Shown: positions 52,142 to 62,848, counted from the stretch's first letter. The stretch is 64,000 nt of DNA from a candidate division TA06 bacterium 32_111 (GCA_001508335.1 LGFX01000007.1:46615-110614), one strand, 5' to 3'. Translations and numbers: made by a program. Notes: a model not told the origin generated them from the sequence alone.

Positions 52142-52144
52142 GGT

Positions 52145-54793
52145 TTAATTTACAAAAGTAAATTTTTTAGTAAAAACCTTTTGGGGAAGTTTTACTTTTA
52201 TAAAGTAGATTCCACTTTTAACATTTAAATTAAGATTTAAACTTTTTCTATCCTTTTTGAAATAGATTTTATCGGAAAATATCAACCTTCCCAAACTGTC
52301 AAAAATCTTTAAATCTCCATAAAAACTTTTTTCGGTCCGATAATAGAATGTCAAGTTTCTCGTAACAAACTGGTTGATTTCAAATTTAAAATCATTATAC
52401 ACTCTTTCATCATCTACCGAAAGGTATGGTGAGAATTTTGCGAAGATCAGTCCATCTGAAGTGTTTGAAATGTAAACTCTTCTCGAAAGTGTGTCAGTTA
52501 AAATCTTTTCAATCCTGGTTTGAGGGAAAAAACTTGACAGTTCAGCTAACCCATCAAAAGTGTAAATTCCAAAACCTCTTGTGTTATCATATCCAACTAT
52601 ACCATTTTCAACAAGAGACAACCTATTTAAGGTTCCAACATTTTTGTTTTCAACAAATACCGGGTTCAGTGGATCCGTTATATCATATTTCACGATACCT
52701 GAAGAACCCGCTGCAAGGTAAAGGTTATTATCTAAAACCTCACAGAAAGATTCATTGTATTCTGTTGACAACAATGAAATCTTAACTATACCATTGGAGG
52801 GGTAGGTAGTTTTCATTATATATATTCCATTCAGCATATCTGTAAGGTAAAAAATTGAATCAACTATTGCAGTTGAAGTGTACATCTTCCTTGAACCTTC
52901 ACTAAAACTTCCAGCATTTTCAAAAGTATAATCAGTTTTAAGGTTCAAAAGATAGAATACAGTTTGGGTTGAGAGGAAGATAACTCCATCTTTAAAATCC
53001 AAATCTTGGACAGTTCCACCTGCTGAAAATGAATCTATTTTTGAAAATGAACTATTCATGTTAACAGAATATAGGTAATTTTCTGTAGATAGAATAAGAA
53101 TAGAATCATCTACTTGTATAAGTTTCCTGTAATCTTTTCCATCAGAAAATAGATTGTATGTTGAAAGAATAGTTGTATCTGATAAGTCAACTTCAAAAAT
53201 ACCCTTTGTTCCAGAACAAACAAGAAGTTTTCCATTTACAAAATCAAAATCGTAAGTTGTGTTCAAATCAAAAGTGTAAGATTTTATATTCAGATTGTTA
53301 GTATCAGAATAATCTTTAACATTCAAAGGATTGTAAACACCATCCGTTGCTATTATCGATGAAAGGCTGTTATAAAACTCTGCTGATATGTGCACCAATC
53401 CTGAAACGTTTGGAGTAAAATAGGAGAAAGTATCGAAAGTTTCACCTATAAAATTTGTTGAAGAGAAGTTGTTGTTTGTCCAATAAAGTTTCGTAGAAAA
53501 CAACGAATCTGAAATATTTTTAAAATAGATTTTACCTTTTAACCCTTTAATGTAAATATTGTTATCTATGTTGAGGTTACCTTTTCTATAACTGTTTCCT
53601 CCTGCAGGTTTTACTTCATAAACACATGAATAGGATAATTCACCGTTAACATTAGTGTAGAGTGACCAGAATGGTTCAGTATAATCCCATGTGTTATGTA
53701 CCTGAATTAAAGTATCAGTTCCGCCATCATCGTAACCTATACCTACAACAGAATGACCAATATACTCTCCACCATAGTAATAGTTTAGAACAGCCCAATG
53801 GACAGGTCTTACAGAGTCTACCTCATTTTTTATATACCTGTAGAAAAATGTATCACTTGTTTGGCCATAAATATGTTGTCCAAGAGTAAAAGAGTAAGGA
53901 TGGTTAGTGTTGGTGAATGTTGAATGTGCCGGTTTTATACTGTATACGGATGTTCCACCTTCATACATTGAATCTGTATTCATAAGTATTGCAAGTTGCC
54001 TCTGTGCAGATGGAACATTGTACTTGTAAGATCGGGTAACATTATCATACCTTGTAAAATAGTAATCAACGAAATCACCATAACCTCTCGTATCATAGTA
54101 GGAGAAAATCATCGATGAGGAAGTTGGGGAACAACCGTATGACCATAGAACAAAAGGAACGTTATCGATATAACCTGTTGATTTAGAGTTTGAGATTTTA
54201 TATTCACCTTTAAAAACCTTTTCCCACTTGGGGTTTACCTTTTCATTTTTAACATAATCGATTTTTCTGTAGGTTTTATACGTTGCGAGATCGAAAACGC
54301 TATCTTTATGCTCGTAAAAGAATCTCCCAAATCCACCATAGTAGAGAGTTTTTCCATCCTCAAGTTTGAAATGAGTTTTCAAATTCTTCCAGTTGGTTAT
54401 AAAATATGGAACACCTTTTGAATACTCAAGAATAACATTGTTTTCTTTTCTCGCAGAAATTATTATATAACCTACTTTATCCTTTAATGACAAAACTTCA
54501 CCATCCTGTCTGCTTTCTTTCATCCTTTCGATTTCATCAACTAAAATTTCAAAATCAACGATTCTATCATATGAAAAGAAAAACATGTAAGCATAAAGAT
54601 GATCATCAAGGTATGATAGTAAAATAGGGTTTTCATTGAGGATATATTTGGAATCGATGCTTTTAACTTTATTCAACGCTATTTCCTTTGCAGTCTGAAT
54701 TTGAACAAAATCCTTATCAAGTGTTGGTACTTCGAATTGGGCAAAAATTGTAACGAAAGTTATAAGTGAAATAAAAATTAAAAATTTTTTCAT
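52145..54793 (-). CDS. Secreted C39-like cysteine peptidase with propeller-like repeats and T9SS-like C-terminal sorting domain
   Basis: Signal peptide MKKFLIFISLITFVTIFA; VLWSYGCSPTSSSMIFSYYD and GHSVVGIGYDD...QVHNTWD; C-terminus LKIFDSLGRLIFSDKIYFKKDRKSLNLNLNVKSGIYFIKVKLPQKVFTKKFTFVN. Confidence 0.75.
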   Translation of the reverse strand: MKKFLIFISLITFVTIFAQFEVPTLDKDFVQIQTAKEIALNKVKSIDSKYILNENPILLSYLDDHLYAYMFFFSYDRIVDFEILVDEIERMKESRQDGEVLSLKDKVGYIIISARKENNVILEYSKGVPYFITNWKNLKTHFKLEDGKTLYYGGFGRFFYEHKDSVFDLATYKTYRKIDYVKNEKVNPKWEKVFKGEYKISNSKSTGYIDNVPFVLWSYGCSPTSSSMIFSYYDTRGYGDFVDYYFTRYDNVTRSYKYNVPSAQRQLAILMNTDSMYEGGTSVYSIKPAHSTFTNTNHPYSFTLGQHIYGQTSDTFFYRYIKNEVDSVRPVHWAVLNYYYGGEYIGHSVVGIGYDDGGTDTLIQVHNTWDYTEPFWSLYTNVNGELSYSCVYEVKPAGGNSYRKGNLNIDNNIYIKGLKGKIYFKNISDSLFSTKLYWTNNNFSSTNFIGETFDTFSYFTPNVSGLVHISAEFYNSLSSIIATDGVYNPLNVKDYSDTNNLNIKSYTFDLNTTYDFDFVNGKLLVCSGTKGIFEVDLSDTTILSTYNLFSDGKDYRKLIQVDDSILILSTENYLYSVNMNSSFSKIDSFSAGGTVQDLDFKDGVIFLSTQTVFYLLNLKTDYTFENAGSFSEGSRKMYTSTAIVDSIFYLTDMLNGIYIMKTTYPSNGIVKISLLSTEYNESFCEVLDNNLYLAAGSSGIVKYDITDPLNPVFVENKNVGTLNRLSLVENGIVGYDNTRGFGIYTFDGLAELSSFFPQTRIEKILTDTLSRRVYISNTSDGLIFAKFSPYLSVDDERVYNDFKFEINQFVTRNLTFYYRTEKSFYGDLKIFDSLGRLIFSDKIYFKKDRKSLNLNLNVKSGIYFIKVKLPQKVFTKKFTFVN

Positions 54794-54801
54794 AAAATCT
54801 C

Positions 54802-55140
54802 CTATCTTTTGGGGATAACGCAAATAAATTTCAACTCTTCATCAAAGGGATTTTTGAACTGGTGTATCTCGTTAGGCTCAACGTAAACGAAATCACCAAC
54901 ATTTATCTCCCTCTCTCCACCTGAAAAGACAACAATCCCTTTACCACTCTCCACCTTTACAAGGTGTTCATAATCGTGAGTGTGGAGTGGGGAATGACCA
55001 CCTGGTTTTACAGTAAAAAGTCTCATAATTATCCTATTCGAACCTTCAGCTATTCCAATTGGTATCTGCTTTTCAACATCTTTTACACCTTCATCTAAAA
55101 CTTTTTCTTTTTTTACATTTTTAATATTGTTTATCTTCAT
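54802..55140 (-). CDS. Cupin-domain protein
   Basis: VKPGGHSPLHTHDYEHLVKVESGKGIVVFSGGEREINVGDFVYVEPNEIHQF. Confidence 0.92.
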   Translation of the reverse strand: MKINNIKNVKKEKVLDEGVKDVEKQIPIGIAEGSNRIIMRLFTVKPGGHSPLHTHDYEHLVKVESGKGIVVFSGGEREINVGDFVYVEPNEIHQFKNPFDEELKFICVIPKR

Positions 55141-55141
55141 A

Positions 55142-55789
55142 TCAATACTCCCCGTGTGGATCTTTATCTTTAATTATCTTCCTATAATTTTCACCATAGA
55201 AATCTTTAGCCTTAACTATCTTTATCTCTTTCATATAGTCACCTTTGGAAATCTTATCCAAAAGATCTATATTCTCAATAACCTGTCCAAAAACGGTGTA
55301 TTTACCATCAAGATGTGGGGTGGAATCGAGACAGATATAGAACTGACTTCCTGCAGAGTTTGGATCCTGCGCTCTCGCCATAGCAACTGTTCCTTTTATA
55401 TGGTTGATGTCGTTGAATTCAGCATCAATTGTATAACCTGGTCCTCCCATATTTGTGTTATCAGGACTACCTGTCTGAATTACGAATTTAGGTTCAACTC
55501 TAAAAATTATTAAACCGTTGTAGAATTTTTTCAAAGATAATGTTAAAAAATTCTTCACATGGTTTGGTGCTTTATCTGGATAAAACCTTATAACCATGGT
55601 ATCTTCCTCTTTGCCATCCTTAGACTGCCATACGAAAAGAGCAAGATAATCTTTGTTAAAATCAAAATTTTTCAAAGGATCAACTGTTTTTGTTTCCATC
55701 TTTTCCTCTTTTTGAGTTTCACTTTTTTTACAACCATAAAATGAAAAGAGAATCAAAATTATGGAAAATATCAAAAGTGTTCTTTTCAT
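55142..55789 (-). CDS. Cyclophilin-type peptidyl-prolyl isomerase, lipoprotein
   Basis: Lipobox FSFYGC; VIRFYPDKAPNHVKNFLTLSL, GTVAMARAQDPNSAGSQFYICLDSTPHLDGKYTVFGQV. Confidence 0.93.
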   Translation of the reverse strand: MKRTLLIFSIILILFSFYGCKKSETQKEEKMETKTVDPLKNFDFNKDYLALFVWQSKDGKEEDTMVIRFYPDKAPNHVKNFLTLSLKKFYNGLIIFRVEPKFVIQTGSPDNTNMGGPGYTIDAEFNDINHIKGTVAMARAQDPNSAGSQFYICLDSTPHLDGKYTVFGQVIENIDLLDKISKGDYMKEIKIVKAKDFYGENYRKIIKDKDPHGEY

Positions 55790-55798
55790 TTTGACCTC

Positions 55799-56761
55799 CT
55801 ATTTTCTTAATATAATAATTATAAGATAAATCAGATAAGAAACAAGCATCGAAAAACTCCCCCTCTTACCCAAACTGTATCTTTTTCCAATAAACATCAA
55901 AGAAAAAAGTAAAGTTGTTGAATAGAAAAGGATAAGAATATCAAAGTTGAAAAAAGTTTTATAATGAATATTTTTTATACAGGAAGAGATTCCCAGAATA
56001 AAAAGTATGTTGGAAACATTTGAACCGATCAGGTTTCCTATAGCAATATCACTATTCTTTTTAAAGGATGCAACGGAAGATGTTATGAGTTCTGGAAGAG
56101 ATGTCCCAACAGAGATCGCAGTTAAAGATATCAAAGCCTCGGAAACTTTGAAGAATCTCGCAATATAAACTGCAGATTGAACTGTGAATTTTGCAGATAC
56201 TGATAGGAGAATAATTCCAAAAATAATGAAAAGGATAGATCTTTTTAAACTTAAAACTTTTATCCTCTCCTCTATAGAAGGTTCAACCTTTGCAATTTTT
56301 ATAACATAATAGATGAAACCAAAAAACATTATCAAAAGAATTATCCCATCACTTCTTGAAAGGATGTTTTCAAAGTTTCTACCATTCACTATTTTATCGT
56401 TAACGAGTATGAAAAGTATCAAAGTTGAAAGGAAGGAAAAAGGTATTTCCTTGTAGGTTGTATTCTTTTTCACAACGATTGGATTTATAAGACCTGAAAC
56501 TCCAAGTATCAAAAGTATATTTGTTATGTTTGAACCTACAACGTTTCCAAAAACTATCTCGTTGTTTCCCGATAATGATGCAAAAAAATTGATAACCATT
56601 TCAGGTAAAGATGTACCAATTGAAACAAGTGTAAGACCTATGGCAATCTGTGATATTTTTAACCTTGCAGCTATGGATGATGATCCTTCAACAAAAATAT
56701 TTGCGGATTTTATAAGAAGATAAAGTGAAATAAAAAAAATCGATATTTGCAAAAAAAGCAT
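55799..56761 (-). CDS. Ca2+/Na+ antiporter (CaCA family)
   Basis: Two alpha-repeats: GLTLVSIGTSLPEMVINFFAS...GNVVGSNITNILLILG and SVGTSLPELITSSVAS...GNLIGSNVSNILFILG. Confidence 0.93.
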   Translation of the reverse strand: MLFLQISIFFISLYLLIKSANIFVEGSSSIAARLKISQIAIGLTLVSIGTSLPEMVINFFASLSGNNEIVFGNVVGSNITNILLILGVSGLINPIVVKKNTTYKEIPFSFLSTLILFILVNDKIVNGRNFENILSRSDGIILLIMFFGFIYYVIKIAKVEPSIEERIKVLSLKRSILFIIFGIILLSVSAKFTVQSAVYIARFFKVSEALISLTAISVGTSLPELITSSVASFKKNSDIAIGNLIGSNVSNILFILGISSCIKNIHYKTFFNFDILILFYSTTLLFSLMFIGKRYSLGKRGSFSMLVSYLIYLIIIILRK

Positions 56762-56801
56762 AAAAAAATTATATACCCTAAAAAATTAAAGTAAATAATT
56801 T

Positions 56802-59156
56802 TTATATAACTATTTTTTGATCTTTTTTTACTTTTCCACTTATTATCATCTCTGATAATCTATTTTCAACAAGAACCTGTATAGCCCTTTTTATAGGTCT
56901 TGCTCCAAACTCTTTTGAATATCCTTCCTCTATAATCTTTTCTTTTGTTTCCTTGCTAACCTCCAGATCTATTCCAAACTCTTTTGCTCTATTTTTAACA
57001 TTTTCAATCTGAATATCGATAATCTTTTCTATCTCTTCCTTTGTAAGGTTTTTGAAAACTATTATGTCGTCCAACCTATTAATAAACTCAGGTTTGAAAT
57101 GGTTTCGAATTTTTTGCATTATATTTTGTTTTATCGTTTCATAATCATCAGAGAAATCTATAATGTTTGAACCAATATTTGAAGTCATGATTATTATTGT
57201 CTTTCTAAAATCAACAGTTCTTCCCTGACCTGATGTCAACCTTCCATCATCCAGAACCTGTAAAAGTATGTTGTAAACATCAGGGTGTGCTTTTTCTATC
57301 TCGTCAAAAAGAACAACTGAGAAAGGCCTTTTTCTAATAACCTCTGTGAGTTGTCCACCTTCCTCGTATCCAACATATCCTGGGGGTGCACCTACCAATC
57401 TGCTTACTGAAAACTTTTCCATATATTCACTCATATCTATTCTAACCAAAGCATCTTCAGAATCGAACAAAAATTCTGCAAGTGATTTTGCAACCTCAGT
57501 TTTTCCAACACCTGTTGGACCAACGAAAAGAAAACTACCTATAGGTCTTTTAGGATCAGAAAGACCTGCCCTTGACCTTCTTATCGCGTTTGAGATCTGA
57601 GTTATAGCTTCATCTTGTCCAATAACCCTTTTATGCAATCTTTCTTCCATCTTTAAAAGTTTTTCCTTTTCACTCTCCACCATCCTCGAAACAGGTATAC
57701 CTGTCCATTTTGAAACTATCGAAGCAACAAGATCCCCATCGACTTCATTTTTTAAACTATTTTTCTTTATCCATTCTTCCTTTTTCTTTTTTAACTCCTC
57801 AGCTACCTTATCGCTCTCTTTTTTTAGTTCAGCTGCCTTTTCATAATCTTTTCTTATAACAGCATTTTCACCATCCTCCTGTATTCTTTTCAACCTGTTC
57901 TCAAGAACCTTTATTTCATCAGGCATAGAGAAAAGTTGAAGTTTTAACCTCGCAGCAGCCTCATCAATGAGATCTATAGCCTTGTCTGGCAGTTTTCTCT
58001 CCGTAATGTATCTATAGGAAAGTTTAGCTGCCTGAACTAAAGCATCATCCGTTATTTTAACTTTATGATGTTCTTCATACTTTTTCCTGAGACCTTTCAG
58101 AATTTCTATTGTCTGTTCAACAGTTGGTTCCTTAACAAGTATAGGTTGGAATCTTCTTTCTAACGCTCTATCCTTTTCGATGTATTTCCTATACTCATCT
58201 ATCGTTGTTGCACCGATAACCTGCATCTCTCCCCTTGCCAAAGCAGGTTTCAACATATTTGACGCGTCAAGAGATCCTTCGGCTCTTCCCGCACCAACAA
58301 GGTTATGCATCTCATCTATAAAAAGAATTATCTTACCATTTGACTTAACAACCTCATCAACAAGAAGTTTCAACCTTTGTTCAAACTCTCCTCTAAACTG
58401 GGTCCCTGCAACTAATGCCCCCATATCGAGTCCAACTATTTTTCTTCCAAGAAGGTTTTCAGGAACATCACCATCAACTATCTTTTGAGCGAGTCCTTCA
58501 ACTATGGCTGTTTTACCAACACCAGCTTCTCCTATCAGAACAGGGTTGTTTTTCGTTCTTCTTGAAAGTATCTCTATAGCCCTTTCAACCTCCTCCTCTC
58601 TTCCTATAACTGGATCCAATTTTTTCTGCTTTGCAAGTTCGGTAAAATCCCTGGTATATTTTTTCAAAACATTATAATTTTTTTCAGCATTCTCACTTGT
58701 TATCCTCTGGTTTCCTCTAAGAGATTGTAAAACATCGTAAACTTTTTCTTTAGTTATGTTGTATCTTGAAAATATATTGTTTATAACTCTGTTAGAAAGG
58801 TCGAAAAGTCCAAGAAAGAGATGTTCTGATCCAAGATACTCATCCTTCATCCTTTCCCTTTCCCTATCAGCGTTATCAAGAAGTTGCTCAGTATCATATG
58901 TTATATAAACCTGATAACCTCCCCCATGTTCAACATAGGGGAGATTGTTAAGTTCCCTATCAACATCATCTATTAAATTTCTTCTTCCAATCTTTAAATC
59001 CTCTATAATAGATGGAACAATAGACTCTTCATTGGAAAGAAGTCCCCTTAAAATATGTAAAGGTGTAAGTTCGGTATGTTTTTTCTTTCTTAATATTTCC
59101 TGTGCAACACTTATAGATTCCCTTGCACCTTCAGTAAATTTTTCAAAATTTATCAT
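56802..59156 (-). CDS. clpC: ClpC-type Clp ATPase
   Basis: Two AAA+ modules ([34 protein letters not shown]), Clp_N, short middle region with UVR-like [19 protein letters not shown]. Confidence 0.93.
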   Translation of the reverse strand: MINFEKFTEGARESISVAQEILRKKKHTELTPLHILRGLLSNEESIVPSIIEDLKIGRRNLIDDVDRELNNLPYVEHGGGYQVYITYDTEQLLDNADRERERMKDEYLGSEHLFLGLFDLSNRVINNIFSRYNITKEKVYDVLQSLRGNQRITSENAEKNYNVLKKYTRDFTELAKQKKLDPVIGREEEVERAIEILSRRTKNNPVLIGEAGVGKTAIVEGLAQKIVDGDVPENLLGRKIVGLDMGALVAGTQFRGEFEQRLKLLVDEVVKSNGKIILFIDEMHNLVGAGRAEGSLDASNMLKPALARGEMQVIGATTIDEYRKYIEKDRALERRFQPILVKEPTVEQTIEILKGLRKKYEEHHKVKITDDALVQAAKLSYRYITERKLPDKAIDLIDEAAARLKLQLFSMPDEIKVLENRLKRIQEDGENAVIRKDYEKAAELKKESDKVAEELKKKKEEWIKKNSLKNEVDGDLVASIVSKWTGIPVSRMVESEKEKLLKMEERLHKRVIGQDEAITQISNAIRRSRAGLSDPKRPIGSFLFVGPTGVGKTEVAKSLAEFLFDSEDALVRIDMSEYMEKFSVSRLVGAPPGYVGYEEGGQLTEVIRKRPFSVVLFDEIEKAHPDVYNILLQVLDDGRLTSGQGRTVDFRKTIIIMTSNIGSNIIDFSDDYETIKQNIMQKIRNHFKPEFINRLDDIIVFKNLTKEEIEKIIDIQIENVKNRAKEFGIDLEVSKETKEKIIEEGYSKEFGARPIKRAIQVLVENRLSEMIISGKVKKDQKIVI

Positions 59157-59160
59157 AATA

Positions 59161-59196
59161 AAACCTCCAATGAAATATAAATTTCAAAGGAGGTTT
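59161..59196. promoter_or_regulatory. 36-bp inverted repeat over the clpC promoter and RBS (candidate operator)
   Basis: AAACCTCC-AA-TGAAAT-ATAA-ATTTCA-AA-GGAGGTTT; minus-strand TTGACA (59196-59201), N16, TATATT (59174-59179). Confidence 0.6.
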
Positions 59197-59204
59197 GTCA
59201 AGAT

Positions 59205-60008
59205 TTATTCAACAGTGTAAGGTAATATTATTCCAAATGTCGAATATTCAATGGAATCATCTTCAAGAGAACCTTTTGTGAAACCATCTATAAGAAGTCT
59301 GTAATTCTTTTTGATGTATGGAACCCTTAAATTCTGGGTGAAAGTGTTTTCCGAAGAGTAAACTATCTCTTTCTTTTTCAAAGCGGTATGTGCAAAGAAT
59401 CTTGATGTTGTATCGGATGAAAAAAGAGTTATCTGAACAACTGTTCCAGAAGGGATTTTGACTATATCATTTTTTACAAAATAGGATGTATCAATTTTTA
59501 TAAGAGTGTCAAAAACTCCATCTGCAAAAATTTTTATTGAATCTATATTAACATCTGAAGGGTTTTTTGTTTTTACAAAAGTGTTCGTTATTTTAACCAA
59601 TCTCCATCCGTTGTGGTAATCGCGCGTTGTATCCTTTTTGAAAAAACAGTATTTTATAAAAGTATCTACATAAGGTTTTTCAATATGAACGGTATCAGAG
59701 TCACCTATATACCATAGGTTAAGATCTCCAGGAAATATCATCTTTATAGTTGCATAGGCAGAGTCACCAACAACATCTATCCCTATATCATATTTTATGG
59801 TATCTTCGGAAGATTTTGTCCTATACCACAAAAATGGGTCAATGGGATTTTTCACCTGAGTTGTCTCCTGATCAGCATCATATGTTTCAAAAAGTATATC
59901 CTGCAAAGAGTAGATCAGTTCATTAATGTTAGTTTCTTCACTTTTCCTGTTAAGAGAACAGGAAAGAACAAAAAGAACTAACAAAATTAAAAGAAAAATT
60001 TTTTTCAT
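59205..60008 (-). CDS. Hypothetical lipoprotein
   Basis: Lipobox LFVLSC; no recognised domain. Confidence 0.6.
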   Translation of the reverse strand: MKKIFLLILLVLFVLSCSLNRKSEETNINELIYSLQDILFETYDADQETTQVKNPIDPFLWYRTKSSEDTIKYDIGIDVVGDSAYATIKMIFPGDLNLWYIGDSDTVHIEKPYVDTFIKYCFFKKDTTRDYHNGWRLVKITNTFVKTKNPSDVNIDSIKIFADGVFDTLIKIDTSYFVKNDIVKIPSGTVVQITLFSSDTTSRFFAHTALKKKEIVYSSENTFTQNLRVPYIKKNYRLLIDGFTKGSLEDDSIEYSTFGIILPYTVE

Positions 60009-60520
60009 CTTTTCTCCTTTCTTAAATTTTTTAAAAACTCTCTCTCTTTCAAAAAGAAATTTTTAGCCTCATCACTTTTATAGTCAGGGTATGTCCACTC
60101 AAGATATTTTATACCATTTTTTGTGAAGATAAATGTAACCTCACAGAAGATACCCTCTCCAAGATAGACTCTATGAGAATAATTTTTCGTAGTTAAAAGT
60201 TGAACGCTGTTTAAAGTTATAACACCAGGGTCAATGTTAATTTTTCTATTACCTGATATTTTGAATCTGTTCTCTATGTCTATGGAAATTCTTTTCTTTT
60301 CAAAAAGAGATTCAAGTGAAACAGTTTCTTCAAAAGAGATCCACTCTCTCGTAATGTTTTCACCTATCTCATTATCGTAGTAATGTGAGAATTTTGAAAA
60401 TTCTAAAGTTTTAGAAAAACTCCTTATCTCCCCAAAAGCATCCCTTATTTCAGATAAAACTTTGTATCTAATATTTCTGTCACTGTAAAGCAGACCACAA
60501 AAAAGGATACTCTTCTCCAT
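60005..60520 (-). CDS. DUF4416-like protein
   Basis: ILFCGLLYSDRNI...FSHYYDNEIGENITREWISFEE...KINIDPGVITLNSVQLLTTKNYSHRVYLGEGIFCEVTFIF. Confidence 0.8.
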   Translation of the reverse strand: MEKSILFCGLLYSDRNIRYKVLSEIRDAFGEIRSFSKTLEFSKFSHYYDNEIGENITREWISFEETVSLESLFEKKRISIDIENRFKISGNRKINIDPGVITLNSVQLLTTKNYSHRVYLGEGIFCEVTFIFTKNGIKYLEWTYPDYKSDEAKNFFLKEREFLKNLRKEKR

Positions 60521-61305
60521 CAGTAAAGTCCCCTCAAAATTTCAAAAATAAAAAATACAGTTAAACTACCTAAAGAAAGGAATGGAACAAAAGGTATGAA
60601 AGGGTCTTTAATTTTTTTATAATACAAAAGATAGGAAACTATACCCAAAATTCCGGCAATTATAAAAACATAGAAAATAAGAGGATAACCTAAAAAAAGA
60701 CCTATGAAAGCTGAAACGTAAATGTCCCCCTCTCCCATACCTTCCCTTTTCATTATTTTGTTAGATAAAAATCTTACTGCAAAAAGGAATAAACCACCAA
60801 CTAAAAAACCTATAATCGATTCTCTAAAATTTAAAAGTGTTTCTTTTAAAATAAAATTTTCTTCAACTATTTTAAAATAGAAAAGGGAGTTGTATATTAA
60901 ATATATTATGGTTGGTAAAATAAAAATCTTTACATAAAGATTTTTTGTTTTTATATCTATAAAAGAGTTAACAAGTAAAGTGGAAAAAATAAAAATGTAA
61001 ATAACTGAAGCAAGGTTTAGACCAATTTTCATAAAAATAGTTACAAAAAGTATTCCAGTCAAAAATTCGACTACAGGATAAATCATACTAATTTTTGTTT
61101 TACAGTACCTACATCTCCCTTTTAGAAGGATATAGGATATAAGGGGAATATTATCATACCATTTTATACTCTTTTTACATACTGGGCAGAATGAAGAAGG
61201 GAAAACTATAGATTTTTTTTCCGGTATCCTGTATATAAGAACATTGAAGAATGAACCGAAAACAAGACCGAAGATGAATATTATAAAGTAATAATAAAAA
61301 ATCAT
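60520..61305 (-). CDS. pilD: Prepilin peptidase
   Basis: GSFFNVLIYRIP, CPVCKKSIKWYDNIPLISYILLKGRCRYCKTKIS, GMGEGDIYVSAFIGLFLG. Confidence 0.94.
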   Translation of the reverse strand: MIFYYYFIIFIFGLVFGSFFNVLIYRIPEKKSIVFPSSFCPVCKKSIKWYDNIPLISYILLKGRCRYCKTKISMIYPVVEFLTGILFVTIFMKIGLNLASVIYIFIFSTLLVNSFIDIKTKNLYVKIFILPTIIYLIYNSLFYFKIVEENFILKETLLNFRESIIGFLVGGLFLFAVRFLSNKIMKREGMGEGDIYVSAFIGLFLGYPLIFYVFIIAGILGIVSYLLYYKKIKDPFIPFVPFLSLGSLTVFFIFEILRGLY

Positions 61306-62081
61306 TTCTCTTTAACTACAACACTATCTTCATATATTTTTACATCTATACCGAAAGGAAGAAAAGCGAGTTTTTTCAACTCCCCTTTGATGGATTTAAC
61401 TTTGGTATCTCCACTTTTTTTTGCAATTTTATTAAAACTTTCATTAAGAATAAAAATTATATTTTTTTTTGCAGATTCTTTTTGAAATCTATTATCTGTT
61501 CCCTTGTAAATTTCACTCCACAACTTCACAGCGGTTATATAATCTCCCTCCTTTTTTTTGGATGCAGCGGCAAAAGTTTTGCAGAAGTAAGGGGAATTCT
61601 TTTTTGTTGAAGAGAACAAAAACCACCTATAGGCTTTTTCATAATCGTTAAGGTAGATATAGTACAAAAAACCTTTTACAAAAGGTATTTGCCATACATC
61701 AGGAAGATTTATCATTCCCTTATCAAGAAGAGATAAACCTAAATCTGGTCTTTTTTGATCGTAGGTTACCACAGTTCCACCGAAGGTGTAGCATTGTAAA
61801 AAATTCGAATCAAGATCAGTTATAACGTCGAAGAGTTTGTTCAAAAATTTCAGGTTCCTATCTGTCAACATATGCTGACCATAATACTGAACAGCTTCAA
61901 ACCACATAAGGTTAGTCAAAGTTGTTTTGAAATCCAATGAGATCTCTCTTATCAATTTTCCAGATGGGAAATACAAAAGTTCGTTTTCAAATTTTTTTAT
62001 ATTCTCAGGAAGATTTTGGAGGATATTTGCAAAAATCAAAACTGATATAAGTACAAAAATTATGTAAAAAAATTTTTTCAT
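61302..62081 (-). CDS. Membrane-anchored hypothetical protein with TPR-like helices
   Basis: N-terminal hydrophobic segment; LTNLMWFEAVQYYGQHMLTDRNLKFLNKLFDVITDLDSNFLQCYTFGG. Confidence 0.55.
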   Translation of the reverse strand: MKKFFYIIFVLISVLIFANILQNLPENIKKFENELLYFPSGKLIREISLDFKTTLTNLMWFEAVQYYGQHMLTDRNLKFLNKLFDVITDLDSNFLQCYTFGGTVVTYDQKRPDLGLSLLDKGMINLPDVWQIPFVKGFLYYIYLNDYEKAYRWFLFSSTKKNSPYFCKTFAAASKKKEGDYITAVKLWSEIYKGTDNRFQKESAKKNIIFILNESFNKIAKKSGDTKVKSIKGELKKLAFLPFGIDVKIYEDSVVVKEK

Positions 62082-62848
62082 AGAAACTCTTTTTTTCTGA
62101 ATATCAAAACTGATAAATAGAGTAACAAAACTATGTATATAAGAGTGTATGAGAGTGAAAAAAGAATAAAGTTGAAGGAAACTTTTAAGTTGTTAACAGC
62201 ATAAACCTTTATATCGAGATAATAGAAATTCGGAATGATAAGCATCAAAAATTTAAAGAAAACTTTTAAAATAAAAGTTGGAACTTTATCAATAAGATAG
62301 GAAATGTTGTTAACAAAGAAACCTGTAAGATATGTGAAAAATGTGAATATACCTGAAAGAACTGGAGTTGAGAATGTAGAGAAGAAGATTGCGAATGCTG
62401 AAAGAAGTAAAGATTCAAGAAAAATGTTAAATATAGAATAGAAGAGTGTACTATTGAATGTTATACCTTTTAAAAGAAGAACGAAAAGAAAGTAAACTGT
62501 TGTTAAAAATGTAAAGAATAGAATTATGGAAAAAAGACCAAAGAATTTTCCTAAAATTATCTCATCCCTTGTAACAGGCTTTGTTATAAGAATGAATATC
62601 GTTTTCTTTTCTATCTCCTGAAAAATTAATCTTGTTCCTGAAAAAAATATTATGAAAAGTGAAAAGAGGGTTATAGTTGAGAGTCCACTATCCTTAACCA
62701 ATCTTTCCATTTCACCAAGAGCGAGAGGTTTTAATGTTGTTGAAACGGCTATTATTATGAAAGCAAGAATAATAGAGAAAAGAATTATTCTATGTCTTGC
62801 AGATTCTTTAAAAACTATAGATGCTACAAGATAAACATTTTTCATCAT
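62078..62848 (-). CDS. ABC transporter permease (ABC-2 type)
   Basis: ARHRIILFSIILAFIII...IEKKTIFILITKPVTRDEIILGKFFG; multiple hydrophobic helices. Confidence 0.87.
   Translation of the reverse strand: MMKNVYLVASIVFKESARHRIILFSIILAFIIIAVSTTLKPLALGEMERLVKDSGLSTITLFSLFIIFFSGTRLIFQEIEKKTIFILITKPVTRDEIILGKFFGLFSIILFFTFLTTVYFLFVLLLKGITFNSTLFYSIFNIFLESLLLSAFAIFFSTFSTPVLSGIFTFFTYLTGFFVNNISYLIDKVPTFILKVFFKFLMLIIPNFYYLDIKVYAVNNLKVSFNFILFSLSYTLIYIVLLLYLSVLIFRKKEFL

Noticed and set aside
56802-59156. Calling this ORF ClpB
   Set aside because: It lacks the long coiled-coil middle domain of ClpB and carries a UVR-like short middle region, typical of ClpC.
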